Positions 1 through 5,901 of a stretch of DNA of 6,472 nucleotides are shown here, one piece after another. This DNA is from Pseudomonadota bacterium (GTDB taxonomy: Bacteria > Pseudomonadota > Alphaproteobacteria > Sphingomonadales > Sphingomonadaceae). The DNA is taken from NCBI GenBank assembly GCA_023386135.1, contig JAEWKG010000293.1:1-6472 (forward strand). The letters run 5' to 3'. Each line of letters starts with the position of its first letter. The first letter of the stretch is position 1. Both the position numbers and the translations under genes were made by a program. The notes beneath the pieces are model-generated. The model was not told the DNA's origin. It ran no database searches and saw only the letters and a list, made by a program, of their open reading frames with translations.

Positions 1-203
1 ACGACGCCAACATCGACCGCTTCTGCGACCTGCTCGATTCGATGGTTGCCGAAACCCAGACCCGCTATCTCATCGTCACCCACAATGCGGTGACCATGAG
101 CCGCATGCACCGCCTGTTCGGGGTGACCATGGTCGAACGCGGCGTGAGCCGCCTGGTCAGCGTGGACCTGGGCGCGGCGGAAGAATTGCTCGCCGCCGAA
201 TAG
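1..203 (+). CDS. smc: SMC chromosome-segregation ATPase, C-terminal end (5' truncated by window edge)
   Basis: This is the last 66 codons of an SMC-type ATPase; the reading frame enters at base 3 and ends at TAG 201-203. The visible part is the C-terminal half of the ABC-type head. It opens with the D-loop region DANIDRFCDLL, which in SMC proteins follows the Walker B aspartate-glutamate. It then has the beta strand and H-loop RYLIVTHN (the histidine is residue 27 of the fragment) and the closing GVTMVERGVSRLVSVDL strand typical of bacterial SMC tails. SMC dimers bind ScpA and ScpB and compact and resolve newly replicated chromosomes using ATP. The hinge, coiled coils and Walker A lie upstream of the window. 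The D-loop/H-loop layout is shared with RecN and other ABC ATPases, but the MVERGVSRLVSVDL ending favours SMC. The gene converges on the CLC gene with no spacer. Confidence 0.9.
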   Translation, partial: DANIDRFCDLLDSMVAETQTRYLIVTHNAVTMSRMHRLFGVTMVERGVSRLVSVDLGAAEELLAAE

Positions 204-1982
204 TCAGCGCCGGCGCTTGCGCGGGCCGACGTGGCGGGTGCGGTCGAACTCCGCCTCGATCGTCGAACGGCGGGTCTTGAGCAGGTCCTGCCGCGACAGG
301 ATGCCCACCACCGCGCGGGTCGCGCGGTCGATGATCGGGATGCGGCCGATGCCGGATTCGACGATCATGTCCGCCACCGCGCCGCCCGGCGTATCGGGAT
401 AGGCGAAGGGCTGCGTCGCGTCGGACACCACGTCGGCAAGCGGCGTGTCGTCGTCGCCCTGCTCGACCTGCCAGCGCAAGGCGTCCGTGCGCGAGACCAG
501 GCCGAGCAGCCGCCCCTGCATGTCGATCACCGGATAGCTGCGATGCTGCGCCTCGCCAGCGAAGAAGCGCACCGCCTCGGCAACGGTCATGGTGCCCGGC
601 ACCGTGGCGGGGTCGGCGGTCATGATCTGGCCAGCCTGCGCCAGGTCGAGCGCGTTGACCGCATATTCCTGCAGGATGTGCCGCCCGCGCCGGCCGATCT
701 TCTCGGTCAGGATCGAGCGGCGCATGACCAGCACGCTGATCGCGTAGGCTGTGCCCGACGCCGCGATCGTCATCGGCACCGCGCCGAACGCTCCGGTCAG
801 CTCCACCGCGAAGATCGCGCCGGTCAGGGGCGCGCGCATCGCTCCGCTGAGGATGCCGGCCATCCCGATCATCGCCCACAGGCCCGGGTCGCCGGGCAGC
901 AACTGCCCGAGCAGGTAGCCGGCTGCCCCGCCCAGGATCAGCAGCGGAGCGAGGATGCCGCCGGAGGTGCCCGAGCCGAGCGCGACCAGCCAGACCACGG
1001 CCTTCACCACCAGCAGCGACACCACCACCTTCAGCGGCAGCGAGGCGTCGAGCAGGTCGGCGATATTGGCATAGCCCGCGCCGAGCACGTGACGGTCGAT
1101 CAGTCCGCCGAGTCCGACCACCACGCCGCCGATCGCCGGCCACCACATCCAGTGCACCGGCAGGCGGTGAAACGCGTCCTCGATCCGGTACAGCAGGCTC
1201 GACAGCAGCGCCGCTTCGAGCCCGACGACCAGGCCGATTCCCGCCGCCGCCGCGAGCGGCCAGACCCCGGCGGGAATGCCGGCGGCGAGCGGGAACATCG
1301 GGCCGGAGGCGATCAGCAGCGGGCGCCAGGCCGCGGCGACCAGAGTCGCCACCACCACCGGCACGAAGCTGCGCGGCTTCCACTCGAACAGCAGCAGCTC
1401 GACCGCGAGCAGGATCGCGGCGAGCGGGGTGCCGAAAATCGCGGTCATGCCCGCCGCCGCGCCCGCCACCAGCAGCGTCTTGCGCTCGGCGGCGCTCAGG
1501 TGGAAGCATTGCGCGAACAGCGAACCGATCGCGCCGCCGGTCATGATGATCGGCCCTTCGGCGCCGAACGGACCGCCGCTGCCGATCGAGATGGCCGAGG
1601 AAATCGGCTTGAGCAGCGCGACCCTCAGTGACAGCCGGCTCTCCCCGAACAGGATCGTCTCGATGGCTTCAGGGATGCCGTGGCCGCGGATCTTCTCGGA
1701 GCCGAAGCGCGCCATGAGGCCGACCAGCAGCGCGCCCACGACCGGGATCACCAGCACCAGCCACCCGACCCGCGCGTCGGTGATGGTCGACGGGTCGAAC
1801 GACAGTCGGCCGTACCAGAACAGGTTGGTCGCGAGCGCGATCATGCGCACCAGCACCCACGCGCCGAGCGCGCCGCCGGTCCCGACGACCACGGCCATCG
1901 CCGCCAGCATGATCATCCGCCAATCGGCGCTGTGATCGGCGAGGCGATGCGCCTGGGCTTGGCGCGGAGTGGCGACGGACAT
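204..1982 (-). CDS. CLC-family chloride channel/transporter with two C-terminal CBS domains
   Basis: A 592-residue inner-membrane protein. Residues about 22-425 form the CLC transport domain with many hydrophobic helices; residues about 445-570 hold two CBS domains (first near 448-503, second near 515-570), which in this family bind nucleotides and adjust transport. The three anion-pathway signatures are present: GHGIPE (100-105), GAEGP (140-144, with the gating glutamate E142) and GGILAP (341-346). Y413, in AYAIS, fits the inner-gate tyrosine. Two positions depart from the E. coli antiporter: H101 replaces the central serine of GSGIPE, and the PLAAILLAVEL stretch gives E195-L196 where the antiporter has Glu-Glu, so the inner proton glutamate is replaced by leucine. 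Whether it is a channel or a proton-coupled exchanger cannot be decided from sequence. The start is the ATG at 1982; no clear Shine-Dalgarno is visible, but the N-terminus is a plausible length. The basic GPRKRRR tail ends against the smc stop codon. The gene has no same-strand partner close by and is probably transcribed alone. Confidence 0.93.
   Translation of the reverse strand: MSVATPRQAQAHRLADHSADWRMIMLAAMAVVVGTGGALGAWVLVRMIALATNLFWYGRLSFDPSTITDARVGWLVLVIPVVGALLVGLMARFGSEKIRGHGIPEAIETILFGESRLSLRVALLKPISSAISIGSGGPFGAEGPIIMTGGAIGSLFAQCFHLSAAERKTLLVAGAAAGMTAIFGTPLAAILLAVELLLFEWKPRSFVPVVVATLVAAAWRPLLIASGPMFPLAAGIPAGVWPLAAAAGIGLVVGLEAALLSSLLYRIEDAFHRLPVHWMWWPAIGGVVVGLGGLIDRHVLGAGYANIADLLDASLPLKVVVSLLVVKAVVWLVALGSGTSGGILAPLLILGGAAGYLLGQLLPGDPGLWAMIGMAGILSGAMRAPLTGAIFAVELTGAFGAVPMTIAASGTAYAISVLVMRRSILTEKIGRRGRHILQEYAVNALDLAQAGQIMTADPATVPGTMTVAEAVRFFAGEAQHRSYPVIDMQGRLLGLVSRTDALRWQVEQGDDDTPLADVVSDATQPFAYPDTPGGAVADMIVESGIGRIPIIDRATRAVVGILSRQDLLKTRRSTIEAEFDRTRHVGPRKRRR
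206..217. repeat. 12-bp perfect palindrome at the smc/CLC stop-to-stop junction
   Basis: AGCGCCGGCGCT is a perfect self-complementary 12-mer that starts two bases inside the CLC stop codon and lies in the last CLC codons. It sits just after the smc stop for transcription from the left. It could form a stem in either transcript, but there is no run of T on either side, so an intrinsic terminator is not supported. Confidence 0.4.
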
Positions 1983-2001
1983 GGCAGGCTCGTGCGGCGA
2001 A

Positions 2002-2018
2002 GGGGACGCTAGCGCCCC
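2002..2018. repeat. Near-perfect palindrome in the leader of the CLC gene
   Basis: The 17 bases GGGGACGCTAGCGCCCC form a palindrome around CGCTAGCG with a single unpaired A at 2006. It lies 20 bases upstream of the CLC start codon and touches the weak -10-like hexamer. It could be an operator or an RNA hairpin near the ribosome-binding region; there is no direct evidence for either. Confidence 0.35.
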
Positions 2019-2043
2019 TATGGGCCATCACGCGCGAGCGCAA
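2017..2043 (-). promoter_or_regulatory. Weak candidate promoter for the CLC gene
   Basis: Reading the minus strand, TTGCGC (2038-2043) is followed after 15 bases by CATAGG (2017-2022), then about 34 bases to the CLC start codon. Each hexamer matches only about half of the sigma-70 consensus and the spacer is short, so this is a guess. It is placed here because the 78-base gap between the GST-like stop and the CLC start must hold the CLC promoter unless transcription runs on from the genes upstream. Confidence 0.25.
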
Positions 2044-2060
2044 CGCCGCTCTATCGAAAG

Positions 2061-2708
2061 TTAGCGTTCCGTCGCGGCGCGCCTCGAATCCGCAGCCGCG
2101 AACTGGGCGATTTGCTCGTCATAGGCGGCTTTGAATGCGGGCCTTGCGGTGATCCTGGCGACGTAGGCTTCGCTGGCGGGCCGCTTGCCGAATTCGCGGA
2201 CCTTGGGCACACGCAGGACATCGGCCATCAGCAGGTCGGCGACCGTGAAGCGGCCGTCCGCGAGCCATTCGCGTGCCGCAAGGATATCCTCGAGCTGGCC
2301 CAGGCGCTTTTCCACCCACGGTTCGAGCGGGTTGTCGCCCTGCCCGGACATGCCGACGAACCACCACGGCACCGCCACCATCTCGATCGAATTGAGCGCG
2401 GCGAACAGCCATTGCAGCGCTTCGGCGCGGCCGATCTCGGCTCGCGGCATCAGCGCGTCGCTCTTTTCCGCCAGGTGCAGCAGGCTCGCGCCACTTTCGA
2501 ACAGCTTGACCTCGCCGGCCTGCAGATAGGGCACCTGCCCGAACGGCTGGCGGTCGAGGTGATTGGTCTCGCGCCCGTCGAACGGCACCGTCGCGATCTT
2601 GTAGTCGAGCCCCGCCTCGCGGCAGGCCCAGCGCAACCGCAAGTCGCGCACGAACCCGCGCGGTCCCTCGGGCACCCAGTCGTAGGTCCAGATCGTGATC
2701 TGGCTCAT
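2061..2708 (-). CDS. Glutathione S-transferase-like protein
   Basis: A 215-residue soluble protein with the two-domain GST layout. The thioredoxin-like N-terminal domain covers residues about 3-82: it has the QPFGQVPYL segment with the conserved cis-proline P60, and ESGASLLHLAE, whose E71-S72 is the glutathione gamma-glutamyl binding pair. The all-helical C-terminal domain carries REWLADGRFTVADLLMADVLR, with the T155-x-x-D158 N-capping box of the family. Position 9-20 is odd: instead of the usual S/C-P-N-x-x-K/R catalytic turn there is YDWVPEGPRGFVRD, so the catalytic residue is not obvious (Y9 is a candidate) and its substrate is unknown. I chose the ATG at 2708 because the protein then begins directly at the first beta strand (SQITIWTYD); the upstream in-frame ATG at 2747 would add 13 basic residues and overlap merR. 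The gene begins 7 bases after the merR stop, so it is probably co-transcribed with ihfA and merR. Confidence 0.85.
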   Translation of the reverse strand: MSQITIWTYDWVPEGPRGFVRDLRLRWACREAGLDYKIATVPFDGRETNHLDRQPFGQVPYLQAGEVKLFESGASLLHLAEKSDALMPRAEIGRAEALQWLFAALNSIEMVAVPWWFVGMSGQGDNPLEPWVEKRLGQLEDILAAREWLADGRFTVADLLMADVLRVPKVREFGKRPASEAYVARITARPAFKAAYDEQIAQFAAADSRRAATER

Positions 2709-2715
2709 GAGAACG

Positions 2716-3120
2716 CTAGAGTTCGAGCGCCGCGGCGAGCGTCGCACGCACCGAGCGCAAGCGGGCGATCACCTCGGGCGGGACGGCGGCGGGCGCGCTG
2801 TCCCTCGGATGCACCAGGTCGAACGCGGGCTGCGCCGCGGGAGCAGGCGCTGCTCCCTCTCCCGGCCGGAAATCCTTGAGCGCGGTCTTGGCGCCGCGCA
2901 GGGTGTAGCCCTCACGGTTCACCAGCCGGTCGATCTCGCTGACCAGCGCGACGTCTTCGGGCCGGTAATACCGTCGGCCGCCGCTGCGCTTCAACGGCTT
3001 CAGCTGCGGGAACTGGTCTTCCCAGTAGCGCAGCACGTGCGCCTTGATGCCGAGCGCTTCGCCGAGCTCGCCGATCGTGCGCAGCGCGCCCGCATCCTTG
3101 CCGTCGTCGAACTCCGCCAT
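2716..3120 (-). CDS. MerR-family transcriptional regulator
   Basis: A 134-residue DNA-binding protein. Residues about 13-80 form a MerR winged helix-turn-helix: RTIGELGEALGIKAHVLRYW is the helix-turn-helix, and RSGGRRYYRPEDV is the wing followed by the next helix. The rest is short and unusual for a sensor: an Ala/Pro-rich linker (about 87-115) and one predicted helix (115-133). There is no cysteine anywhere, so a metal- or thiol-sensing role like MerR, CueR or SoxR is unlikely. The FPQLKP stretch resembles the small MerR-like proteins found next to ihfA in many alphaproteobacteria; their target is not established as far as I know. The start at 3120 has a strong GAGGAG site 7 bases upstream. 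A longer in-frame reading exists but would run through ihfA and its codons look nothing like protein. The gene lies 11 bases after ihfA and 7 before the GST-like gene. Confidence 0.88.
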   Translation of the reverse strand: MAEFDDGKDAGALRTIGELGEALGIKAHVLRYWEDQFPQLKPLKRSGGRRYYRPEDVALVSEIDRLVNREGYTLRGAKTALKDFRPGEGAAPAPAAQPAFDLVHPRDSAPAAVPPEVIARLRSVRATLAAALEL

Positions 3121-3127
3121 GCCCGCG

Positions 3128-3133
3128 CTCCTC
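3128..3133 (-). promoter_or_regulatory. Ribosome binding site of the MerR-like gene
   Basis: On the minus strand GAGGAG lies 7 bases before the ATG at 3120 and overlaps the TGA stop of ihfA (3132-3134). This fixes the merR start and suggests that translation of the two genes is linked. Confidence 0.75.
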
Positions 3134-3431
3134 AGCCTTTGGCCACCCGCTCCTTGAGCAGCTGGCTGGCGCGGAAGGTCATCACCCGGCGCGGGGTGAT
3201 CGGCACTTCGACGCCGGTCTTGGGATTGCGGCCGATCCGTTCGCGCTTTTCGCGCAGAACGAATGTGCCGAAGCCCGAAATCTTGACATTCTCGCCCTGC
3301 GCCATCGCCGCACACATGTGCCTGAGGATCGCCTCGACCAGGTCGAGCGCCTCCGCGCGCGAGAATCCCAGCTTGCGATTGATCGTATCCGCGAGATCCG
3401 CGCGGGTCAGCGTACCCACCGAACGCATCAT
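3132..3431 (-). CDS. ihfA: Integration host factor subunit alpha
   Basis: A 99-residue DNABII-family protein, the usual length for IHF-alpha. It pairs with IHF-beta and bends DNA sharply at specific sites, acting in recombination, replication and transcription. The N-terminal helices carry TLTRADLADTI and GFSRAEALDLVE; the strand region has GENVKISGFGTFVLREK; the DNA-gripping arm is GRNPKTGVEVPITPRR, with the intercalating proline at P70; the end is MTFRASQLLKERV. The RNPKTG plus PITPRRVMTFR pattern and the long N-terminus favour the alpha subunit over HU or IHF-beta. There are two adjacent ATG codons (3431 and 3428); AGGAG at 3441-3445 is 9 bases from the first and 12 from the second, so I take the first. 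It heads the ihfA-merR-GST unit and has its own promoter after fabH. Weak readthrough from fabH is also possible. Confidence 0.95.
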   Translation of the reverse strand: MMRSVGTLTRADLADTINRKLGFSRAEALDLVEAILRHMCAAMAQGENVKISGFGTFVLREKRERIGRNPKTGVEVPITPRRVMTFRASQLLKERVAKG

Positions 3432-3440
3432 GGAGTTGTT

Positions 3441-3445
3441 CTCCT
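3441..3445 (-). promoter_or_regulatory. Ribosome binding site of ihfA
   Basis: AGGAG on the minus strand sits 9 bases before the ATG at 3431, which favours that codon over the adjacent ATG at 3428. Confidence 0.7.
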
Positions 3446-3469
3446 ACCCGTCCACGCGCCCCTTAATGT

Positions 3470-3498
3470 ATGCTAGCAATGTTGGGGACGGGTCGCAA
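3470..3498 (-). promoter_or_regulatory. Candidate sigma-70-type promoter for ihfA-merR-GST
   Basis: On the minus strand TTGCGA (3493-3498) is separated by exactly 17 bases from TAGCAT (3470-3475); each matches four of six consensus bases. The -10 is part of TGCTAGCA, an 8-base palindrome. The predicted start of transcription would be near 3463, leaving about 30 bases before the ihfA start codon. It lies in the 97-base gap after fabH and would make ihfA independent of the lipid operon. Confidence 0.5.
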
Positions 3499-3501
3499 CG
3501 G

Positions 3502-3521
3502 CGCAAGCTGCGCATCTTGCG
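3502..3521. repeat. Small hairpin downstream of fabH
   Basis: CGCAAG (3502-3507) and CTTGCG (3516-3521) can pair into a 6-bp stem with an 8-base loop, 7 bases beyond the fabH stop. There is no T tract after it in the direction of fabH transcription, so it is at best a weak or Rho-assisted terminator. Confidence 0.3.
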
Positions 3522-3528
3522 GATTTTA

Positions 3529-4494
3529 CTAGATTCTCACCAGGCTTGCGCCCCAGGTGAAGCCGCCGCCCATCGCTTCGAGCACGACGAGGTCGCCCGG
3601 CTTGATCCGCCCGTCGCGCACCGCGACGTCGAACGCCAGCGGGACCGAAGCGGCCGAGGTGTTGGCGTGCTGGTCGACGGTCATCACCACCTTCGCCGCC
3701 GGCAAACCCAGCTTGCGCGCGGTGGCGTCGAGGATGCGGGCGTTGGCCTGGTGCGGCACCACCCAGTCGACGTCCGCCGCGGTGAAGCCGGTCGCCTTGA
3801 GCACCGCTTCGAGCACGGTGGCGAGGTTGACCACCGCGTGGCGAAACACCTCGCGGCCCTTCATGCGCACCTTGCCGACCGTGCCGGTGGTGGAGGCGCC
3901 GCCGTCGACGTAGAGCAGCTCGTTGTGGGCGCCATCAGCGTGCAGCTGGCTGAATAGGATGCCGGGGCCGTCCTCGGCGACTTCGCGCGCTTCGAGCACC
4001 ATCGCGCCCGCGCCGTCGCCGAACAGCACGCAGGTGGTGCGGTCCTCCCAGTCGAGGATGCGGCTGAAGGTCTCCGCGCCGATCACCAGCGCGCGCTTGG
4101 CCATGCCGGTGCGCAGCATCGAATCGGCGGTGGCGAGCGCGTAGAGGAAGCCCGAGCACACCGCCGCGACGTCGAACGCGATGCCGCCGTGGCAGCCGAG
4201 CAGGTCCTGCACCTTGGTCGCGGTGGCGGGGAAGGTCTGGTCGGGGGTGGCTGTCGCCAGTACGATCAGGCCGATGTCGCTGGGATCGAGGCCGGCGGCC
4301 TCGATCGCCTTGCGCGAGGCTTCGGCCGCGAGCGTCGCGGTCGTCTCGCCCTCGCCGGCGATGTAGCGGTTGCGGATGCCGGTCCGCTCGACGATCCACT
4401 CGTCGCTGGTGTCGACCATCTCCGCCATTACCGCATTGGAAACGGCGCGGGCCGGCAGCGCCGAGCCCGATCCGACGATGACCGACCGGATCAT
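3529..4494 (-). CDS. fabH: 3-oxoacyl-[acyl-carrier-protein] synthase III (KAS III)
   Basis: A 321-residue thiolase-fold enzyme, close to the usual 317-330. It condenses an acyl-CoA (normally acetyl-CoA) with malonyl-ACP, the first step of each fatty-acid chain, in the cytoplasm. The catalytic triad is intact: C113 in AAVCSGFLYAL, H248 in DWVVPHQAN and N278 in DQHANTSAAS. Other family marks are TSDEWIVERTGIRNR (29-43), the LFGDGAGA turn (158-165) and the C-terminal GGGFTWGASLVRI. The start is the ATG at 4494, which overlaps the plsX stop as ATGA; GAGGAA at 4503-4508 on the minus strand lies 8 bases upstream. Frame continuity with earlier bases is only a long out-of-frame reading through plsX. 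The overlap with plsX implies translational coupling, which fits their shared role in starting lipid synthesis. Confidence 0.97.
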   Translation of the reverse strand: MIRSVIVGSGSALPARAVSNAVMAEMVDTSDEWIVERTGIRNRYIAGEGETTATLAAEASRKAIEAAGLDPSDIGLIVLATATPDQTFPATATKVQDLLGCHGGIAFDVAAVCSGFLYALATADSMLRTGMAKRALVIGAETFSRILDWEDRTTCVLFGDGAGAMVLEAREVAEDGPGILFSQLHADGAHNELLYVDGGASTTGTVGKVRMKGREVFRHAVVNLATVLEAVLKATGFTAADVDWVVPHQANARILDATARKLGLPAAKVVMTVDQHANTSAASVPLAFDVAVRDGRIKPGDLVVLEAMGGGFTWGASLVRI

Positions 4495-5579
4495 GCTTCC
4501 TGTTCCTCGGCGGAAGCCTTCTTCCGGCCTGAAGACTTGCCGCCGGTCGTGCCGAGCTTGGTTTCGCCCAGCTCCGCGAGGTCGGCGGAAATGCGGTGGG
4601 TGAGGTCGTCCTCCAGCAACCGCGCGGCGACGGCGACCGCGTTGGCGACGCCGGCCGCGGTGGCGCTGCCGTGGCTCTTCACCACCACGCCGTTGAGGCC
4701 CAGGAAGACCGCGCCGTTGTGGTTGTTGGGATCGAGGTGATGCCGCAGCAACTCGGTCGCCGGGCGCGAGACCAGGAAGCCGATTTTCGACCGGGTCGAG
4801 CTGGTGAAGGCGTTGCGCAGCAGATCGGTCACGAACCGCGCCGCGCCCTCGATCGCCTTCAGCGCAATATTGCCGGAGAAACCGTCGGTCACCACCACGT
4901 CGCAGCTGCCGCGGTTGATCTTGTCGGCTTCGATGAACCCGTCGAAGCTGAGCGCGAGCCCGGTCGCGCCGCGCAGGCGTTGCGCCGCCTGCTGCAGCTC
5001 GTCGGTGCCCTTCAATTCCTCGGTGCCGATGTTGAGCAGCCGCACGCGCGGTTCCTCGCGACCCGTGACGATGCGCGAATACGCGGCGCCCATGATCGCG
5101 AACTGGACGAGATTGCGCGCGTCGCATTCGGTGTTGGCGCCGAGGTCGAGCATGATGACGTCGTTGTCGCCGAGTGTCGGCAGCAGCGCGGCGAGCGCGG
5201 GCCGGTCGATGCCCGGCAGCGTGCGCAGCGCAAGCTTGGACATCGCCATCAGCGCGCCGGTGTTGCCGGCGCTCACCGCGGCACCCGCCTCGCCCGCCTT
5301 CACCGCGTTGACGGCGAGGCCCATGCTGGTGGTCTTGGCGCGGCGCAGCGCGGCGGTCGGCTTTTCATCGCCCGCGACGACATCCTCGGCATGGAGGATT
5401 TCGGACGCGCCGCGCATGTTCGGGTGCTGATCGAGCGCGGCCTTGATCCGCGGCTCGTCGCCCACCAGCAGGAACTTGAACTTGTCGTGCCGGCGCCGCG
5501 CGAGGGCGGCGCCCGAGATCATCGTCTGCACGCCTTCGTCGCCGCCCATCGCATCGACGGCGATCCGCGGCAGACTCAT
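4491..5579 (-). CDS. plsX: Phosphate acyltransferase (acyl-ACP:phosphate transacylase)
   Basis: A 362-residue peripheral-membrane enzyme that turns acyl-ACP and phosphate into acyl-phosphate, the donor PlsY uses to acylate glycerol-3-phosphate in phospholipid synthesis. It has the PlsX signatures in order: IAVDAMGGDEG (6-16), AVSAGNTGALMA (101-112), MLDLGANTEC (143-152), NIGTEELKGTD (183-193), VTDGFSGNIALK (230-241) and FLGLNGVVVKSHG (292-304). The first signature reads GGDEG where most PlsX proteins have GGDxxP, a small variation. The last 18 residues (345-362, GGKSSGRKKASAEEQEA-like) are a charged low-complexity tail beyond the conserved fold. The ATG at 5579 starts exactly at the first beta strand; no strong Shine-Dalgarno is seen in the 25-base gap after rpmF, so translation may depend on ribosomes finishing rpmF. 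Confidence 0.97.
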   Translation of the reverse strand: MSLPRIAVDAMGGDEGVQTMISGAALARRRHDKFKFLLVGDEPRIKAALDQHPNMRGASEILHAEDVVAGDEKPTAALRRAKTTSMGLAVNAVKAGEAGAAVSAGNTGALMAMSKLALRTLPGIDRPALAALLPTLGDNDVIMLDLGANTECDARNLVQFAIMGAAYSRIVTGREEPRVRLLNIGTEELKGTDELQQAAQRLRGATGLALSFDGFIEADKINRGSCDVVVTDGFSGNIALKAIEGAARFVTDLLRNAFTSSTRSKIGFLVSRPATELLRHHLDPNNHNGAVFLGLNGVVVKSHGSATAAGVANAVAVAARLLEDDLTHRISADLAELGETKLGTTGGKSSGRKKASAEEQEA

Positions 5580-5604
5580 AGCGATGCGAACCCGTTACCG
5601 GCCG

Positions 5605-5784
5605 TCAGAGGCCGACGGCGATGACTTCGCGGCCGTTGTAGTGGCCGCAGTGCGGGCACAGGTTGTGCGGGCGCTTGAGCTCACCGCAGTTGCTGCACTC
5701 GTGGTGCGCTTCGACCTTCAGCGAATCGTGGCTGCGGCGCATGCCCCGGCGGGAGGGCGAAGTCTTTCTCTTGGGGACAGCCAT
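5605..5784 (-). CDS. rpmF: 50S ribosomal protein L32 (bL32)
   Basis: A 59-residue ribosomal protein, the normal length for bL32. The N-terminus MAVPKRKTSPSRRGMRRSHD is the typical basic bL32 start. It is followed by a zinc ribbon with two Cys pairs, CSNC (C30, C33) and CPHC (C43, C46), so this is the zinc-binding form. The end GHYNGREVIAVGL is also typical. It is part of the large ribosomal subunit near the peptidyl-transferase region. The start has AGGTG 5 bases upstream (5790-5794 on the minus strand). It is the first gene of the rpmF-plsX-fabH operon, an arrangement known in many proteobacteria that ties ribosome supply to the start of lipid synthesis. The yceD gene (DUF177) that precedes rpmF in enterobacteria is absent here; the next gene upstream is divergent. 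Confidence 0.96.
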   Translation of the reverse strand: MAVPKRKTSPSRRGMRRSHDSLKVEAHHECSNCGELKRPHNLCPHCGHYNGREVIAVGL

Positions 5785-5789
5785 TTCGG

Positions 5790-5794
5790 CACCT
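5790..5794 (-). promoter_or_regulatory. Ribosome binding site of rpmF
   Basis: AGGTG on the minus strand, 5 bases before the rpmF ATG at 5784. The close spacing is acceptable, and this is the only purine-rich site at the gene. Confidence 0.55.
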
Positions 5795-5885
5795 GTTCCA
5801 GTCGTAAAATCGTGTGTCGGATCGCCCTAGGCCAAGGCCCTACGGCGCACAACCCATGCGGGCGGGCACGCGTGTCGGGGACCCA

Positions 5886-5901
5886 GCCTTCGCGGGAAGG
5901 C
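5886..5901. repeat. Hairpin at the predicted 5' end of the rpmF transcript
   Basis: GCCTTC (5886-5891) and GAAGGC (5896-5901) form a perfect 6-bp stem with a 4-base loop. With the flanking GGGACCCA bases it resembles the CTTCGCGGGAA palindromic intergenic elements common in sphingomonads and other proteobacteria; that likeness is from memory. It overlaps the predicted transcription start for rpmF (near 5899). Confidence 0.45.

Noticed and set aside
157..1509. Minus-strand open frame of 450 codons in another frame over the CLC gene
   Set aside because: Arg/Gly/Ala-rich translation without recognisable motifs; a shadow of the CLC reading frame.
231..1631. Long plus-strand open frame (466 codons) opposite the CLC gene
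   Set aside because: It encodes an Arg/His/Asp-rich sequence with no domain pattern and lies fully antisense to a well-supported CLC gene; such frames are expected in high-GC DNA.
2709..2747. Upstream start that would lengthen the GST-like protein by 13 residues
   Set aside because: It would overlap merR, and the extra residues (MRRSPRRSNSSVL) are not part of the GST fold.
3121..3315. Longer N-terminus for the MerR-like protein
   Set aside because: The extra 65 residues come from reading ihfA in another frame, and the GAGGAG site points to the ATG at 3120.
3502..3521. Intrinsic terminator for fabH
   Set aside because: The stem is only 6 bp and no T run follows it; listed only as a hairpin.
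4495..5127. Long N-terminal extension of FabH (532 codons in total)
   Set aside because: The extra stretch is plsX read in a wrong frame; FabH homology begins exactly at the ATG at 4494.
4596..5624. Plus-strand frame of 342 codons opposite plsX
   Set aside because: Antisense to plsX; composition is that of a GC-driven shadow frame with no motifs.
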